Shown: positions 10,806 through 23,500, counted from the first letter of the stretch. The stretch is DNA of 64,000 nt from Apostichopus japonicus (GCF_037975245.1 NC_092580.1:16132001-16196000); one strand, 5' to 3'. Numbers and translations: made by a program. Notes: a model not told the origin generated them from the sequence alone.

Positions 10806-11639
10806 GCAACGCAGTAAAACATTTAATGTTGTCCAGCTTCTTGATTTTGTGTCAACGAGAGTGATGGAGTATTCCTGTGAATGATCCTGAAGAGAGGAAT
10901 GCATTGTGTTATATTGCAACAGGGCGAAAACTGAGCCATGACTGGTTTAAATGGTTGCACCAACATGATACTACGACTACTACTAACAGCGGTGCATCTG
11001 ATATGATGGATAGTACTTGTGAATATTCAGCTGTGTCGTCAGATGAATATTGAAGCACTACTGCTGTATAAGGCAGCTTGGACCAGCAAAGAGTATTTCA
11101 AAATGCATATCTTGCAAGGACTGCACATTATACTGCTGACCCCCAAGAGCAACCCCTACAAATCAGAGTTAAAAATGACTTAAGGGACTATTTTGACTTG
11201 TAATTGGAGAAGTTAAATGACAACCCAGAATGATATGCTCCTGCTATTGAATCATTCATTAAATCATACCGATGCCGCGTTACTTTCTGCAGCGAATTGC
11301 TTTGGGAAGTTTTCAGGCCAAAAATCAAAATGTAAGAAAAGCAATTAATCAGCTTGAAAACCATTGGTGTGCAGCCAACTGCATTAATCTAGAATAAAGA
11401 TGCCTATTCAGGGCAGATCTTCTCATGGTGGAGGCTGTCCCTGTAAATCATCGCATGTACAGGAACATGGTTATGCAAACATTAAAGAAAGAAAACCGCA
11501 AATTCTCTCCACTACTCTCCCTAAGGGTCGACATGAACCACATTCATTGGCCACCTGTGTTACTGAAAACCGTAGCTTAGGAAAGCGACATAGTGCAGTA
11601 AGCCATGTGTAGACTTGAATTTGAGTCATCAGATGGACT

Positions 11640-12124
11640 GACTCGACTCAGTTATTGCAGTTAAATCATTTTTATTGACTAAATGCATTGTTTGTCAGCC
11701 AAATCACTTCGCCAAATAGTAATCATGCTACTTCTAGTGAAGTCTTTGCGGTGTTGTAGTTGAATACTCTTAGCAGAGTACCAAGAACCAAAGTATTTCT
11801 TAGGGCTCTGAGCAGTGTTAGCGCTATATAAGCAGCGCTATTGCGGGATTCCCTCACTTTCTTGCCGATCCCTCTAAGGGGAATTCTTAGGGGTGAATTT
11901 CCCCCTGAATTTTTTTTTGGGGGGGGAGGGGGGCGTTTCTTAATTTTATCAGCTTTTAATTTATACTACTCAAGCCAAACTGTCATTTGTTAATGCATAA
12001 AACTAGTAAAACTTATTTAAATGTTTAAAAGTCAAAATTTTTGCTTAATATTGGTATTCGTGATCCCAAGTCCCCCGAACTCCCCCCCCCCCCCCCCCCG
12101 AATTTGAATTTGAAAATCCCGAAT

Positions 12125-12127
<3 letters not shown>
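11640..12127. other. No gene; G- and C-run pair
   Basis: AT-rich sequence with a T/G-run at 11911-11933 and a C-run at 12083-12100 about 150 bp apart. These could be the ends of a short interspersed element, but I found no second copy in the window. Confidence 0.35.

Positions 12128-12202
<75 letters not shown>
12128..12202. repeat. (AT)n microsatellite
   Basis: About 37 uninterrupted AT dinucleotides. Confidence 0.98.
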
Positions 12203-12315
12203 CGTGTCGGACTGAAAACTCGTTTTTTCGGACTGAAAACGTGTATTTTATTTTCGGACTGAAAACGTGTATTTTATTTTTGGACTGAAAACGTGTCGGA
12301 CTGACAACGTGTACC
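12203..12315. repeat. Minisatellite with cggactgaaaacgtgt units
   Basis: Five partial units of cggactgaaaacgtgt are separated by tattttatttt spacers (period about 30 bp in the centre, shorter at the edges). The array directly abuts the AT microsatellite. Confidence 0.9.
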
Positions 12316-13104
12316 CCACTAAATATGCCTAATGTATGTGTGTGTGTCTACTGTGTCTGTATGTATGAATGCAACTTAAACATTGTGTTTAAATGCAAAA
12401 ACATATTCGGAACGTGTTTAAAAATAAATACATGGAGGCATTTATAACAGTTCAGCTTTTGAACACCACATGGTGTTTATATTGTAACACAAATTTAAAA
12501 TAATTAATACAAAGTGTAAATTTGTTTCAACTGTTAGTTTGTGTAAAATTACATATTTTTACACTGCATTTTACATTAATCTTGATAGAAATATTGGTGC
12601 ATCGGTAGGTCCTTAATTGATTAAATGCATATTTTTGCTATGATATTTGCTATAACCTAATTTGCATATCATATTCAATCATTTATTGTTTTAAGCTTAT
12701 GGGCCATGTGTTAACACATGACATGCCATACTTATGCTTCAAGGGTCACATATTGAAACACTGTGTTTATTTAGGTGGGACGATGAGTCACTGTCAAAAT
12801 AACCAATGAGGTTTAATCAGTTAGGGTGAAAACACAATGCGTTCATTGTTAAACATGTGACGTGTCACAATAAGCACATCACACGTCTCACCTCTTCACA
12901 GTGTAGTACTGTATATCACCATGTTTTAATTATTATATATATTAGTATTTTTATGATATATAAATGACAAATTTGTCAATGTATATCTGTTGTTTTGAAA
13001 ATAAATATATAACTGGAATATTAAGTTATGTACTTAATAAATCATGCTTTTTGTGTTTCTTACCAAACCAATAATATGAATACACGGACCCTATAATATA
13101 TATT
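12316..13104. other. AT-rich intergenic, no gene
   Basis: I see no open frame of note, no splice-bounded exon and no repeated block. Composition is strongly AT-rich with scattered tata-type tracts. Confidence 0.5.
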
Positions 13105-13400
13105 ATATACTAGGGGATTACCTGAGTTTTTGGACAGCCAGTTTTAGTGCTGGTTACCCAATATTGGTGGCAGTTACCCTGTTTTGGCATCGAATACCCA
13201 GCTTTAGCCTCGGTTACCTGGTTTTGACATTGTTTACTCGGTTTTGGCATCGGTTACCCAGTTTTGGCGTCGACTATCATGGGGGTATTCCCCCTATTTT
13301 AATGGATGACGATTTAATGATTTTAAAGCCCCCCCCCCAATATTGAGGGCAAATTGCTGACCTTGGCGTCGGCTACCTGATATTAGTGGCAGATAGCACT
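13105..13400. repeat. Minisatellite, ~22-bp unit
   Basis: Repeats of the form ttggcatcggttacccagtt occur about eight times between 13130 and 13280, with degenerate outliers to about 13400 (ttggcgtcggctacctga). A C-run at 13330-13338 interrupts them. The 60-residue open frame here is a translation of this minisatellite. Confidence 0.85.
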
Positions 13401-14084
13401 AAATTGGGAGGGGACCCCTATGGAACGCTTCTGTGGGACAGATGAGAAAAACAAGTTAAACCTCTGCATGACAAATCTCTGGCTTGTGCCTGTATATACA
13501 TAGGCTTATGGGGCCTGTATATACAAAGGCTTAGGGGGTGGGGGGATGAGCCCTTGCAATAATTTCACTAGGGCCCATTGGATATCCCTAATACTAATTT
13601 TTTATGAAATCAATCTCAGCACCCCCCCCCCCCCCCCATAAATGCTCAATGTTGGCAAACTTCCTTAGCTACTGATTTGTTTCACTTACATTGAATATAT
13701 AACTGAAAAAGGTCAACTTTCTATGCATCTCTCAGCTTCTTTATTGAGAAATTTAATGTCAAATGTGTCAGATTTGATTCCAACACTACCACTACAGTAC
13801 ATTTGGAATAGAAAATATAAAGTTGCTCGCAGTTTTTGCCTTTGGAAGTCTTTTTCAAACGGCTCCTGGGGCTTTAATAAGAGCAATACAAGTATGCAGT
13901 GTATGAAAACTCTTCTGTTGGAGTTGAGGTACATAATAAATGTCAAATGTGAGAAGCGTCACGTAAATGCCTCCGTATATGGTAGGCCATACGGGAAATA
14001 ATTGCTGATTTAATGTCCATAGTAATTAAAATTATTACCGGTATTAATTCTCAGCCAATCACCATGCAGCTTCATATGCCGGTA

Positions 14085-14245
14085 TTAAATATAATTAATA
14101 CGGGCATTAAATATAATTAATACGGGCATTAAATATAGTTTATACGGGCATTAAATAGAATTAATACGGGCATTAAATATGATTAATACGGGCATTAAAT
14201 AGAACTAATACGGGTATTACATAAAATTAATACGGGCATTAAATA
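14085..14245 (+). repeat. Sub-terminal 22-bp tandem repeats, left arm
   Basis: Seven to eight copies of a unit like cgggcattaaatataattaa. The right arm (14805-14930) carries the same unit in inverted orientation. Sub-terminal repeats of this kind are known transposase-binding arrays in some DNA transposons; that role is inference here. Confidence 0.85.
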
Positions 14246-14479
14246 GACCATATTTGTTTAATTGGTACTGCAACTTCCAAGCTTTGCATAGCGTAATGCT
14301 TTTCGAAGATCAACAAACCGGTTCAAAGCATTGCGAACTGGTAAAACATCGGATTGTGTGGGAGTGGGAGTCAACATTTGTCAATAACCTACAAGTATCA
14401 TTCGCTTCTCGAAGAAATTCACACAGATATTGTACTTTGTCTGTAATGCGTGCCATTGCGTTGTACTTTGCTTTCTACA

Positions 14480-14701
14480 CAGGGGGAGGAAGCTTCCAAA
14501 AAGTGGGGGGGGGGGCACAAAATCAGAGGGGCACTATCTCATTCCACGACCACCACTCGTTATGCGATAAACCGATACACACCGGCCATATCACTTAAAT
14601 ATATATGTGTTAGTATGCTTGCTTGAGGGCATATTTGCTATTTGGAGAAAAAAATGGGGGGGGGGGCACGTGTCCCCATAGGCCTCCTGCTCCCACCCCT
14701 G
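14480..14701. mobile_element. hAT-like MITE nested in the larger transposon
   Basis: A 222-bp insertion with ends caggggg... and ...ccacccctg, the CAGGGG-type terminus typical of hAT elements. It is flanked by 8-bp direct repeats tttctaca (14472-14479) and ttcctaca (14702-14709), 7 of 8 identical, the size expected for hAT. Two G-runs are inside (14505-14515 and 14656-14666). It is non-coding. Confidence 0.8.
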
Positions 14702-15059
14702 TTCCTACAGCAGAAATAACTGCGCTGATTTCACACCACAGCAAGAGGGATTAACACTAGCTCAGAGCATGATAACAGCTTCAAAATTCGCTAATGTGAT
14801 TGGTCTTTTAATGCCGGTATTAATTCTATTTAATGCCGGTATTAATTCTATTGAAAGCCCGTATTAATTATAAATAATGCCCGTATTGATTCTATTTAAT
14901 GTCCGTATTAATTCTATTTAATACCGGCATATGAAGCTTTACGGTGATTGGCTGAGAATTACCGCCGGTATTAAATAGAATTAATAACGGTAATAATTTT
15001 AATTCATATGGACATTATATATCAGCAATTATTTCCCGTATGGCCTACCATATCCGTAC

Positions 15060-17290
15060 ATAGCTGGTATCACTTTTTTTTCGTCTCATTTATTCACGAT
15101 TATTTAACATGTATGTGGTACCATCGATTATATTTAGAGTTCTGATAACAACATAGGTATGTCATCTGAATGATACAAAGGAATTATTAACATAATGAGA
15201 AAATTGATTCTGAATTGAGTATTCTTCTTCTCCACTTATACCGAAATATATGTATACATACCCAGAAAAACATAGATGATAAGCAGAGGTTACGTCAAAA
15301 GTTGCAAAGTTCATTGATTGAATGAGAAAAGCAAGTCTTTAATGCCATGTATTTTCTACGAGCAGAGCTAGTAGTTTCGCTTCGAGGCAATGAATTTCCT
15401 TTTGTAGAAGAAATTGTATCAGTCAGGCTTAACATTGTTTTGTTTACAATTGAAGATAAAGTATTTGATGTGAAGGATAAAAAAAATTCAATTGTTCGTA
15501 ACTGTTACCAGTTTACCGAAGAAAAGATCTTTTTTTTTAGCTGGCATCACTGCTGGAGTAGTTTTCCTGTTTGTGTGTATTGTCTTATCTTCGTGGGGGT
15601 CTGTTTGATCTATATAATTTCTTTGATGTGCATGGTGAATTGTTGTAGTTGCTGGTTGCACATGCTATTTTATTCCATTGTTTCCGTCTCCCTTTCAAGT
15701 GTCCAGCTCTCGTGACAATAGTCTGGTTAGCTATGTGGAATGTTCGAGCTACGCGAAGATCCGAGAATTCGAGTCAGTATTTGTAATAAGTTAGCACACT
15801 AAGAGTTGTTATGGTTTGGGTGTTAGCCGCTGCCCAGTGAGGTCCGTTGGCTAGTTAGTTAAAAGTAGGCTGTTCTTTTATAGTATAGGCAAGTCCTTTT
15901 TCTTATAATATTCTGGGCGTATTTCCCTGTTTGTCTGAAACCCTTTAAATTGTTACTCTAAACCCATTAAAAAATGGGAACATGGTGTTTGCGTAAAGGA
16001 CGAAACTATCGCTTTACCCGGCGGGATTATTCATGTATTTGTGGATCTTGGGTGGCTTCGATTCGGGTTGAATTTTTCCCGAGGCAACGTCTACGTATTG
16101 TGTAGATTTGGGACATAACGTTTTTGCCACGGACTTCGCAGGTACGTCTCGATACTTATTATTTATGTAAATTATAAGCTGAGATTTATGTGGATTACAA
16201 TGTTATTAATTAAATATTGGTACTTTAGGGAAAAGATTAAGGGGTAAGTTGGGCAGTTTATTTCTTTCTATCATTAACTTTGTTAGTGATTTATTGCCTA
16301 TTGGTGAAATATTAATTACCACCTTGCTACATTCTAATTGGGGGGGGGGGGGGGATCACTACGATGACCTCAAGTAATATATAACTTGGTTTGTAGACAC
16401 CTGCCCAAGGTGGGCAGCGGTTTTGTATTAAACTTTTATTGGTAATGCAAAATTTAATTTATTTGTCCGTGTTTTATTGGTTCAGGTTGCCAGTGTTAAC
16501 TTGTAGTTGCCCCACATTGATCTTGACATATAGGGTGGCCGACAGCGGCCCTATAGAACTTTTATGCAAATTTCTTATGCACATATCTCTTTGAAAATAT
16601 GAATGCATCAAAAAATATATTTAAGAAATGATTTATTAAGCGCAAAAAAGACCGAATATCAATTTTGATAACCTATTAAGCCTACAATGATTTAAAATGG
16701 ATGCAATAATTGCTCCATTATGGCAACGTACTGTTGCTGAAATTTCTACAGATGTGGTAAAATCATGAAATCCTCCTGGACTAAAAACCCAATCAATTCA
16801 ATTTAGGGATTTTATTAGTTCATATACCAGACAAGTGGTAAACTGGTTCCTATTGATTGGGAAAACCATGGAAGGGTTCATGACTTTATTTACGTGAATT
16901 TACGTGATTTTAATTACATGAACACACTCTATTTACGTAAATGTTTTTGAGAATACATATTTTTAACAGGTTATAAATACAGGTAATTCAGTTTGCCAAT
17001 ATTTTGGGTACTATCGTTGCATGCGTGCATGCCTGTTCCATCATTTTAGCATATATACAATTGCACAGGAGGTATGACGTTCTGTGAAAGAGCATATGCC
17101 CCAAGATATATAGTGTAGCAACAAAACACTTATGCAGGTCTATTGTCCGCTGATTGTCCGCCTTTCCCTCTCATACATATAGCATTACCTCCATCTTCTT
17201 TCGTCATCATAGTCATGGCTGTCCTACGTTTACATTCATCTTCATCGTATTCATTCTTCTAATTCTATCTTTTTCCACCTTTAATTGTTC
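15060..17290. other. No gene recognised
   Basis: AT-rich single-copy-looking sequence. The longest open frame (15347-15715, 122 codons) ends in a hydrophobic Cys-rich tail, but I recognise no domain, the start lacks support, and no flanking exon is evident. A G-run sits at 16341-16354. Confidence 0.4.
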
Positions 17291-17339
17291 TGACTAAAAC
17301 GCCGTGCAGTTTTCATCCATGAATTTGCTTGTGCAGTCT

Positions 17340-17560
17340 TCCTCCATCTTTTATCATCAACGTCCTGCAACCTCATCCACCCTCATCCGACTCAATCATC
17401 CTTCATTCCTGGACTCCCCTTGTTCTTCTTCAGTCTTCATTCATCTTTTATCATCGTCGTCCTGCAACCTCATCCATCTTCATCCCACTCTATCATCCTT
17501 CATTCGTGGACTCCCCTTGTTCTTCTTCTGGTGTCATCGTCCTGCGTCTTAATCCATCTT
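17340..17560. repeat. ~97-bp duplication at the array's left edge
   Basis: Two copies of a block beginning catcttttatcatc (17345 and 17442) contain cgtcctgcaacctcatcca, then ggactccccttgttcttctt. This is a diverged lead-in to the main tandem array, sharing its cttcttctggtg and catcgtcctgcgtctt motifs. Confidence 0.8.
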
Positions 17561-20500
17561 CTTCTGCATCTCAAAAACAAGGCTAGAAAAACAGTTAGAA
17601 CATATCAAATTCATAACCCACCCACTAACCCTGGGACCCCTCACCCCTCTTCTTCTGGTGGCATCGTCCAGCATCTTAATCAACCTCCTTCCGACTGCGT
17701 CCACTTTCCACACCCACCATCCTTCATCTTCAGCATCTGAAAAACAATGCTAGAAAAACAATTAGAACAAATAGAATACATAACCCACCCACTAACCCTG
17801 GGACCCCCCCCTTTTCTTCTAGTGGCATCGTCCAGCATCTCCACCTCCTCACGTCTGCGTCAACCTTCCACACCCACCATCCTTCTTCTTCTGCATCTGA
17901 AAAACAATGCTAGAAAAACAATTAGAATAAATAGAATACATAACCAACCCTCTAACCCTGGGACCCCCCCTCTCTGGTGGCATCGTCCAACATCTTAATC
18001 CACCTCCTTACGTCTGCGTCAACCTTCCACACCCACCATCCTTCTTCTTCTGCATCTGAAACAACAAGGCTAGAAAAACAGTAAGAACATATCAAATACA
18101 TAACCCACCCACTAACCCTGGGACCCGCCCCCCCTTCTTCGTCTGGTGGCATTGTACAGCATTTAATCCACCTCCTTACGTCTGCGTCCACCTTCCACAC
18201 CCACCATCCTTCTTCTTCTGCATCTGAAACAACAAGGCTAGAAAAACAGATAGAACATATCATATACATAACCCACCCAACAACCCTGGGACCCCCCCCC
18301 CCTCTCTGGTGGCATCGTCCAACATCTTAATCCACCTCCTTACGTCTGCGTCAACCTTCCACACCCACCATCCTTCTTCTTCTGCATCTGAAACAACAAG
18401 GCTAGAAAAACAGTAACAACATATCAAATACATAACCCACCCACCAACCCTGGAACCCCACTCTTCTTATGGTGGCATCGTCCAGCATCTTAATCCACCT
18501 CCTTACGTCTGCATCCACCTTCCACACCCACCATCCTTCTTCTTCTGCATCTGAAACAACAAGGCTAGAAAAACAGTAAGAACATATCAAATACATAATC
18601 CACCCACCAACCCTGGAAACCCCGTCTTCTTATGGTGGCATCGTCCAGCATCTTAATCCACCTCCTTACGTCTGCATCCACCTTCCACACCCACCATCCT
18701 TCTTCTTCTGCATCTGAAACAACAAGGCTAGAAAAACAGTAAGAACATATCAAATACATAACCCACCCACTAACCCTGGGACCCGCCCCCCCTTCTTCGT
18801 CTGGTGGCATTGTACAGCATTTAATCCACCTCCTTACGTCTGCGTCCACCTTCCACACCCACCATCCTTCTTCTTCTGCATCTGAAACAACAAGGCTAGA
18901 AAAACAGATAGAACAAATCATATACATAACCCACCCAACAACCCTGGGACCCCCCCTCTCTGGTGGCATCGTCGAACATCTTAATCCACCTCCTTACGTC
19001 TGCGTCAACCTTCCACACCCACCATCCTTCTTCTTCTGCATCTGAAACAACAAGGCTAGAAAAACAGTAACAACATATCAAATACATAACCCACCCACCA
19101 ACCCTGGAACCCCACTCTTCTTATGGTGGCATCGTCCAGCATCTTAATCCACCTCCTTACGTCTGCATCCACCTTCCACACCCACCATCCTTCTTCTTCT
19201 GCATCTGAAACAACAAGGCTAGAAAAACAGTAAGAACATATCAAATACATAACCCACCCACTAACCCTGGGACCCGCCCCCCTTCTTCGTCTGGTGGCAT
19301 TGTACAGCATTTAATCCACCTCCTTACGTCTGCGTCCACCTTCCACACCCACCATCCTTCTTCTTCTGCATCTGAAACAACAAGGCTAGAAAAACAGATA
19401 GAACATATCATATACATAACCCACCCAACAACCCTGGGACCCCCCCCCCTCTCTGGTGGCATCGTCCAACATCTTAATCCACCTCCTTACGTCTGCGTCA
19501 ACCTTCCACACCCACCATCCTTCTTCTTCTGCATCTGAAACAACAAGGCTAGAAAAACAGTAACAACATATCAAATACATAACCCACCCACCAACCCTGG
19601 AACCCCACTCTTCTTATGGTGGCATCGTCCAGCATCTTAATCCACCTCCTTACGTCTGCATCCACCTTCCACACCCACCATCCTTCTTCTTCTGCATCTG
19701 AAACAACAAGGCTAGAAAAACAGTAAGAACATATCAAATACATAATCCACCCACCAACCCTGGAAACCCACTCTTCTTATGGTGGCATCGTCTAGCATCT
19801 TAATCCACCTCCTTACGTCTGCATCCACCTTCCACACCCACCATCCTTCTTCTTCTGCATCTGAAACAACAAGGCTAGAAAAACAGTAAGAACATATCAA
19901 ATACATAACCCACCCACTAACCCTGGGACCCGCCCCCCTTCTTCTTCTGGTGGCATTGTACAGCATTTAATCCACCTCCTTACGTCTGCGTCCACCTTCC
20001 ACACCCACCATCCTTCTTCTTCTGCATCTGAAACAACAAGGCTAGAAAAACAGATAGAACATATCATATACATAACCCACCCAACAACCCTGGGACCCCC
20101 CTTCTTCTGCTGGCATTGTCCAACATCTTAATCCACCTCCTTACGTCTGCGTCCACCTTCCACACCCACCATCCTTCTTCTTCTGCATCTGAAAAAACAA
20201 GGCTAGAAAACAATTAGAACAAATAGAATACATAACCCACCCACTAACCCCGGGACCCCCACTTTCTTCTTCTGGTGGCATCATCCAGCATCTTAATCTA
20301 CCTCCTTCCGTCTGCAACCACCTTCCACACCTACCATCCTTCTTCTTCTGCATCTGAAAAAACAAGGCTAGAAAAACAGTTAGAACATATCAAATACATA
20401 ACCCACCCACCAACCCTGGGACCCCCCCCCCCCCCCGTCTTCTTCTGCTGGCATCGTCCTGCGTCTTTATCCGTCTTCTTCTGTATCTGAAACAACAAGG

Positions 20501-20570
20501 CAAGAAAATAAGTCAAAACATATCAAATGCAAAACCCACCCACTGACCAAGCCTCCCATTGGGGCCAAAG
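17560..20570. repeat. Tandem array of ~163-bp units with higher-order order
   Basis: About 18 units of roughly 163 bp. Each has cctccttacgtctgcgtcca, the ccttccacacccaccatcct block, cttcttctgcatctgaaa, aaggctagaaaaacag, catatcaaatacataaccca and an aaccctgggacccc C-tract. Four variants can be told apart around the C-tract. A has cactaaccctgggacccgcc, B has acaaccctgggaccccc with tctctgg, C has accaaccctggaaccccact, and D has aatccacccaccaaccctgg. From 18098 the order is A-B-C-D, A-B-C, A-B-C-D, A-B, a higher-order repeat of about 655 bp that sometimes lacks D. On the minus strand each unit has ttgtttcag followed by a 44-nt block ending at a gac/gtaagg donor-like site. Confidence 0.93.
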
Positions 20571-23500
20571 TAACATCTTAAAACTATAAGTCTCCTTAGC
20601 AATACCTAGTGGACCCATTGCAAAAGTTTGATTTTGGTTGTGGGTGCATGGGGTGGGGGGATGGGGTTGGTGGAGAAGGGTACACAAAATTTGGGGAGGG
20701 TGCTATGGTATTGGATCCAAGGGGAGTGTGTACCTGCAATCCTTGGCCGTTCAGTGAGAAACCCTAGTTTTGAGGATGTTTAAAACTGCTTGAAAATTAT
20801 TTGATGGGTTACAGACCGTTCTTTGAAGTAATATAAACGCATTATTATTATAAACTGATCATATCTCTTTAAAAATGGGGTTCTTCACTCAACACTAACA
20901 CAAGCAACTTTTCGTGACTAATAAAAAAGTTGATAAGTTGCATTTAAAAGTTCTAACTCACCTTCACTGCATAGCAGCACGCTTCTTCTTACGTCGTAGT
21001 CGTCCTGCGTCTTTATCCGTCTTCTTCTGCATCTGAAAAAACAAGGCTAGAAAAACAGTTAGAACATATCAAATACATAACCCACCCACCAACCCTGGGA
21101 CCCCCCCCCCCCCCGTCTTCTTCTGCTGGCATCGTCCTGCGTCTTTATCCGTCTTCTTCTGTATCTGAAACAACAAGGCAAGAAAATAAGTTAAAACATA
21201 TCAAATGCAAAACCCACCCACTGACCAAGCCTCCCATTAGGGCCAAAGTAACATCTTAAAAACTATAAGTCTCCTTAGCAATACCTAGTGGACCCATTGG
21301 AAAAGTTTGATTTTGGTTGTGGGTGCATGGGGTGGGGGGATGGGGTTGGTGGAGAAGGGTACACAAAATTTGGGGAGGGTGCTATGGTATTGGATCCAAG
21401 GGGAGTGTGTACCTGCAATCCTTGGCCGTTAAGTGAGAAACCCTAGTTTTGAGGATGTTTAAAACTGCTTGGAAATTATTTTATGGGTTACAGATCGTTC
21501 TTTGAAGTAATATAAAACGCATTATTATTATAAACTGATCGTATCTCTAAAAAAGGTCCTCTTCACTCAACACTAACACAAGCAACTTTTCGTGACTAAT
21601 AAAAAAGTTGATAAGTTGCATTTGGAAGAGTTTACTCACCTTCACTGCATAGCAGCACGCTTCTTCTTACGTCGTAGTCGTCCTGCGTCTTTATCCGTCT
21701 TCTTCTGCATCTGAAAAAACAAGGCTAGAAAAACAGTTAGAACATATCAAATACATAACCCACCCACCAACCCTGGGACCCCCCCCCCCGTCTTCTTCTG
21801 CTGGCATCGTCCTGCGTCTTTATCCGTCTTCATCTGTATCTGAAACAACAAGGCAAGAAAATAAGTTAAAACATATCAAATGCAAAACCCACCCACTGAC
21901 CAAGCCTCCCATTAGGGCCAAAGTAACATCTTAAAAACTATAAGTCTCCTTAGCAATACCTAGTGGACCCATTGGAAAAGTTTGATTTTGGTTGTGGGTG
22001 CATGGGGTGGGGGGATGGGGTTGGTGGAGAAGGGTACACAAAATTTGGGGAGGGTGCTATGGTATTGCATCCAATGGGAGTGTGTACCTGCAATCCTTGG
22101 CCGTTAAGTGAAAAACCCTAGTTTTGAGGATGTTTAAAACTGCTTGGAAATTATTTGATGGGTTACAGACCGTTCTTTGAAGTAATATAAACGCATTATT
22201 ATTATAAACTGATCATATCTCTATAAAAATGGGGTTCTTCACTCAACACTAACACAAGCAACTTTTCGTGACTAATAAAAAAGTTGATAAGTTGCATTTA
22301 GAAGTTCTAACTCACCTTCACTGCATAGCAGCACGCTTCTTCTTACGTCGTAGTCGTACTGCGTCTTTATCCGTCTTCTTCTGCATCTGAAAAAACAAGG
22401 CTAGAAAAACAGTTAGAACATATCAAATACATAACCCACCCACCAACCCTGGGACCCCCCCCCCCCCGTCTTCTTCTGCTGGCATCGTCCTGCGTCTTTA
22501 TCCGTCTTCATCTGTATCTGAAACAACAAGGCAAGAAAATAAGTGAAAACATATCAAATGCAAAACCCACCCACTGGGCAAGCCTCCCATTAGGGCCAAA
22601 GTAACATCTTAAAAACTATAAGTCTCCTTAGCAATACCTAGTGGACCCATTGGAAAAGTTTGAATTTGGTTGTGGGTGCATGGGGTGGGGGGATGTGGTT
22701 GGTGGAGAAGGGTACACAAAATTTGGGGAGGGTGCTATGGTATTGGATCCAAGGGGAGTGTGTACCTGCAATCCTTGGCCGTTAAGTGAGAAACCCTAGT
22801 TTTGAGGATGTTTAAAACTGCTTGAAAATTATTTGATGGGTTACAGACCGTTCTTTGAAGTAATATAAACGCATTATTATTATAAACTGATCATATCTCT
22901 AAAAATGGGGTTCTTCACTCAACACGAACACAAGTAACTTTTCGTGACTAATAAAAAAGTTGATCAGTTGCATTTAGAAGTTCTAACTCACCTTCACTGC
23001 ATAGCAGCACGCTTCTTCTTACGTCGTAGTCGTACTGCGTCTTTATCCGTCTTCTTCTGCATCTGAAAAAACAAGGCTAGAAAAACAGTTAGAACATATC
23101 AAATACATAACCCACCCACCAACCCTGGGACCCCCCCCCCCCGTCTTCTTCTGCTGGCATCGTCCTGCGTCTTTATCCGTCTTCTTCTGTATCTGAAACA
23201 ACAAGGCAAGAAAATAAGTTAAAACATATCAAATGCAAAACTCACCCACTGACCAAGCCTCCCATTAGGGCCAAAGTAACATCTTAAAAACTATAAGTCT
23301 CCTTAGCAATACCTAGTGGACCCATTGGAAAAGTTTGATTTTGGTTGTGGGTGGGTTGGGGGGATGGGGTTGGTGGAGAAGGGTACACAAAATTTGGGGA
23401 GGGTGCTATGGAAGGGATCCAAGGGGAGTGTGTTCCCGTAATCCTTGGCCGTTCAGTGAGAGCCCTAGTTTTGAGGATGTTTAAAACTACTTGAAAAATT

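Larger units (their letters stand above)
6293..11620 (+). pseudogene. MULE-type transposase gene relic, with introns
   Basis: Scattered pieces in the same order and strand fit a MULE (Mutator-like) transposase of the kind repeated in invertebrate genomes. Piece 1 (6293-6513) sits between ttataatttcag and aag/gtac and reads EEQFTAKIRLPYSTKEAV, then KTYPETEMVKNVFK. Piece 2 (8528-8649) ends at a gag/gtgagt donor and carries the Cys-rich CSKNTNCPAQMT; it needs a frame change internally. Piece 3 begins after tttttatag at 9997 with YGDTQQAGVLQHLE and runs into the catalytic core at 10107. The tail to about 11620 is recognisable only in fragments, for example THNNYCEAAM-like sequence near 10750 and LPKGRHEPHSLATCV near 11520. 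Frames change several times and stops intervene, so the gene is dead. The exon assignments are my inference from splice motifs and remembered family resemblance. Confidence 0.6.
13978..15052. mobile_element. DNA transposon with long inverted repeats, 6-bp target duplication
   Basis: The left end tatggtaggccatacgggaa and right end (as reverse complement) are identical for the first 32 bases. Similarity continues for about 130 bp per side through accggtattaa-, ctcagccaatcacc- and gcttcatatgccgg-containing blocks. The direct repeat tccgta flanks the element exactly (13972-13977 and 15053-15058). Just inside each inverted repeat is a tandem array of ~22-bp units (gggcattaaatataattaata and its complement; about 14085-14245 and 14805-14930). 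The centre has no recognisable transposase, so the element is non-autonomous. The 14254-14598 open frame spans the centre and a nested insertion and is not credible. I cannot assign the superfamily. Confidence 0.93.

Noticed and set aside
14254-14598. 114-codon frame in the centre of the inverted-repeat transposon
   Set aside because: It crosses the boundary of the nested MITE and has no transposase motif.
15347-15715. Small membrane protein of 122 residues
   Set aside because: The hydrophobic tail comes from T-rich DNA; no supporting exon, homologue or start context.
15807-16514. Solo LTR (starts tgttatgg, ends ccccaca, with a polyA-signal-like attaaa)
   Set aside because: No matching 4-6-bp target duplication, no primer-binding site and no second copy in the window.
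17952-19966. Minus-strand repeat protein with SDAEEEGWWVWKVDADVRRW units
   Set aside because: The frame is open only across one or two 163-bp units. Unit length is not a multiple of three in most cases, and indels in the C-tract break it. Splice-like signals explain part of the conservation better.
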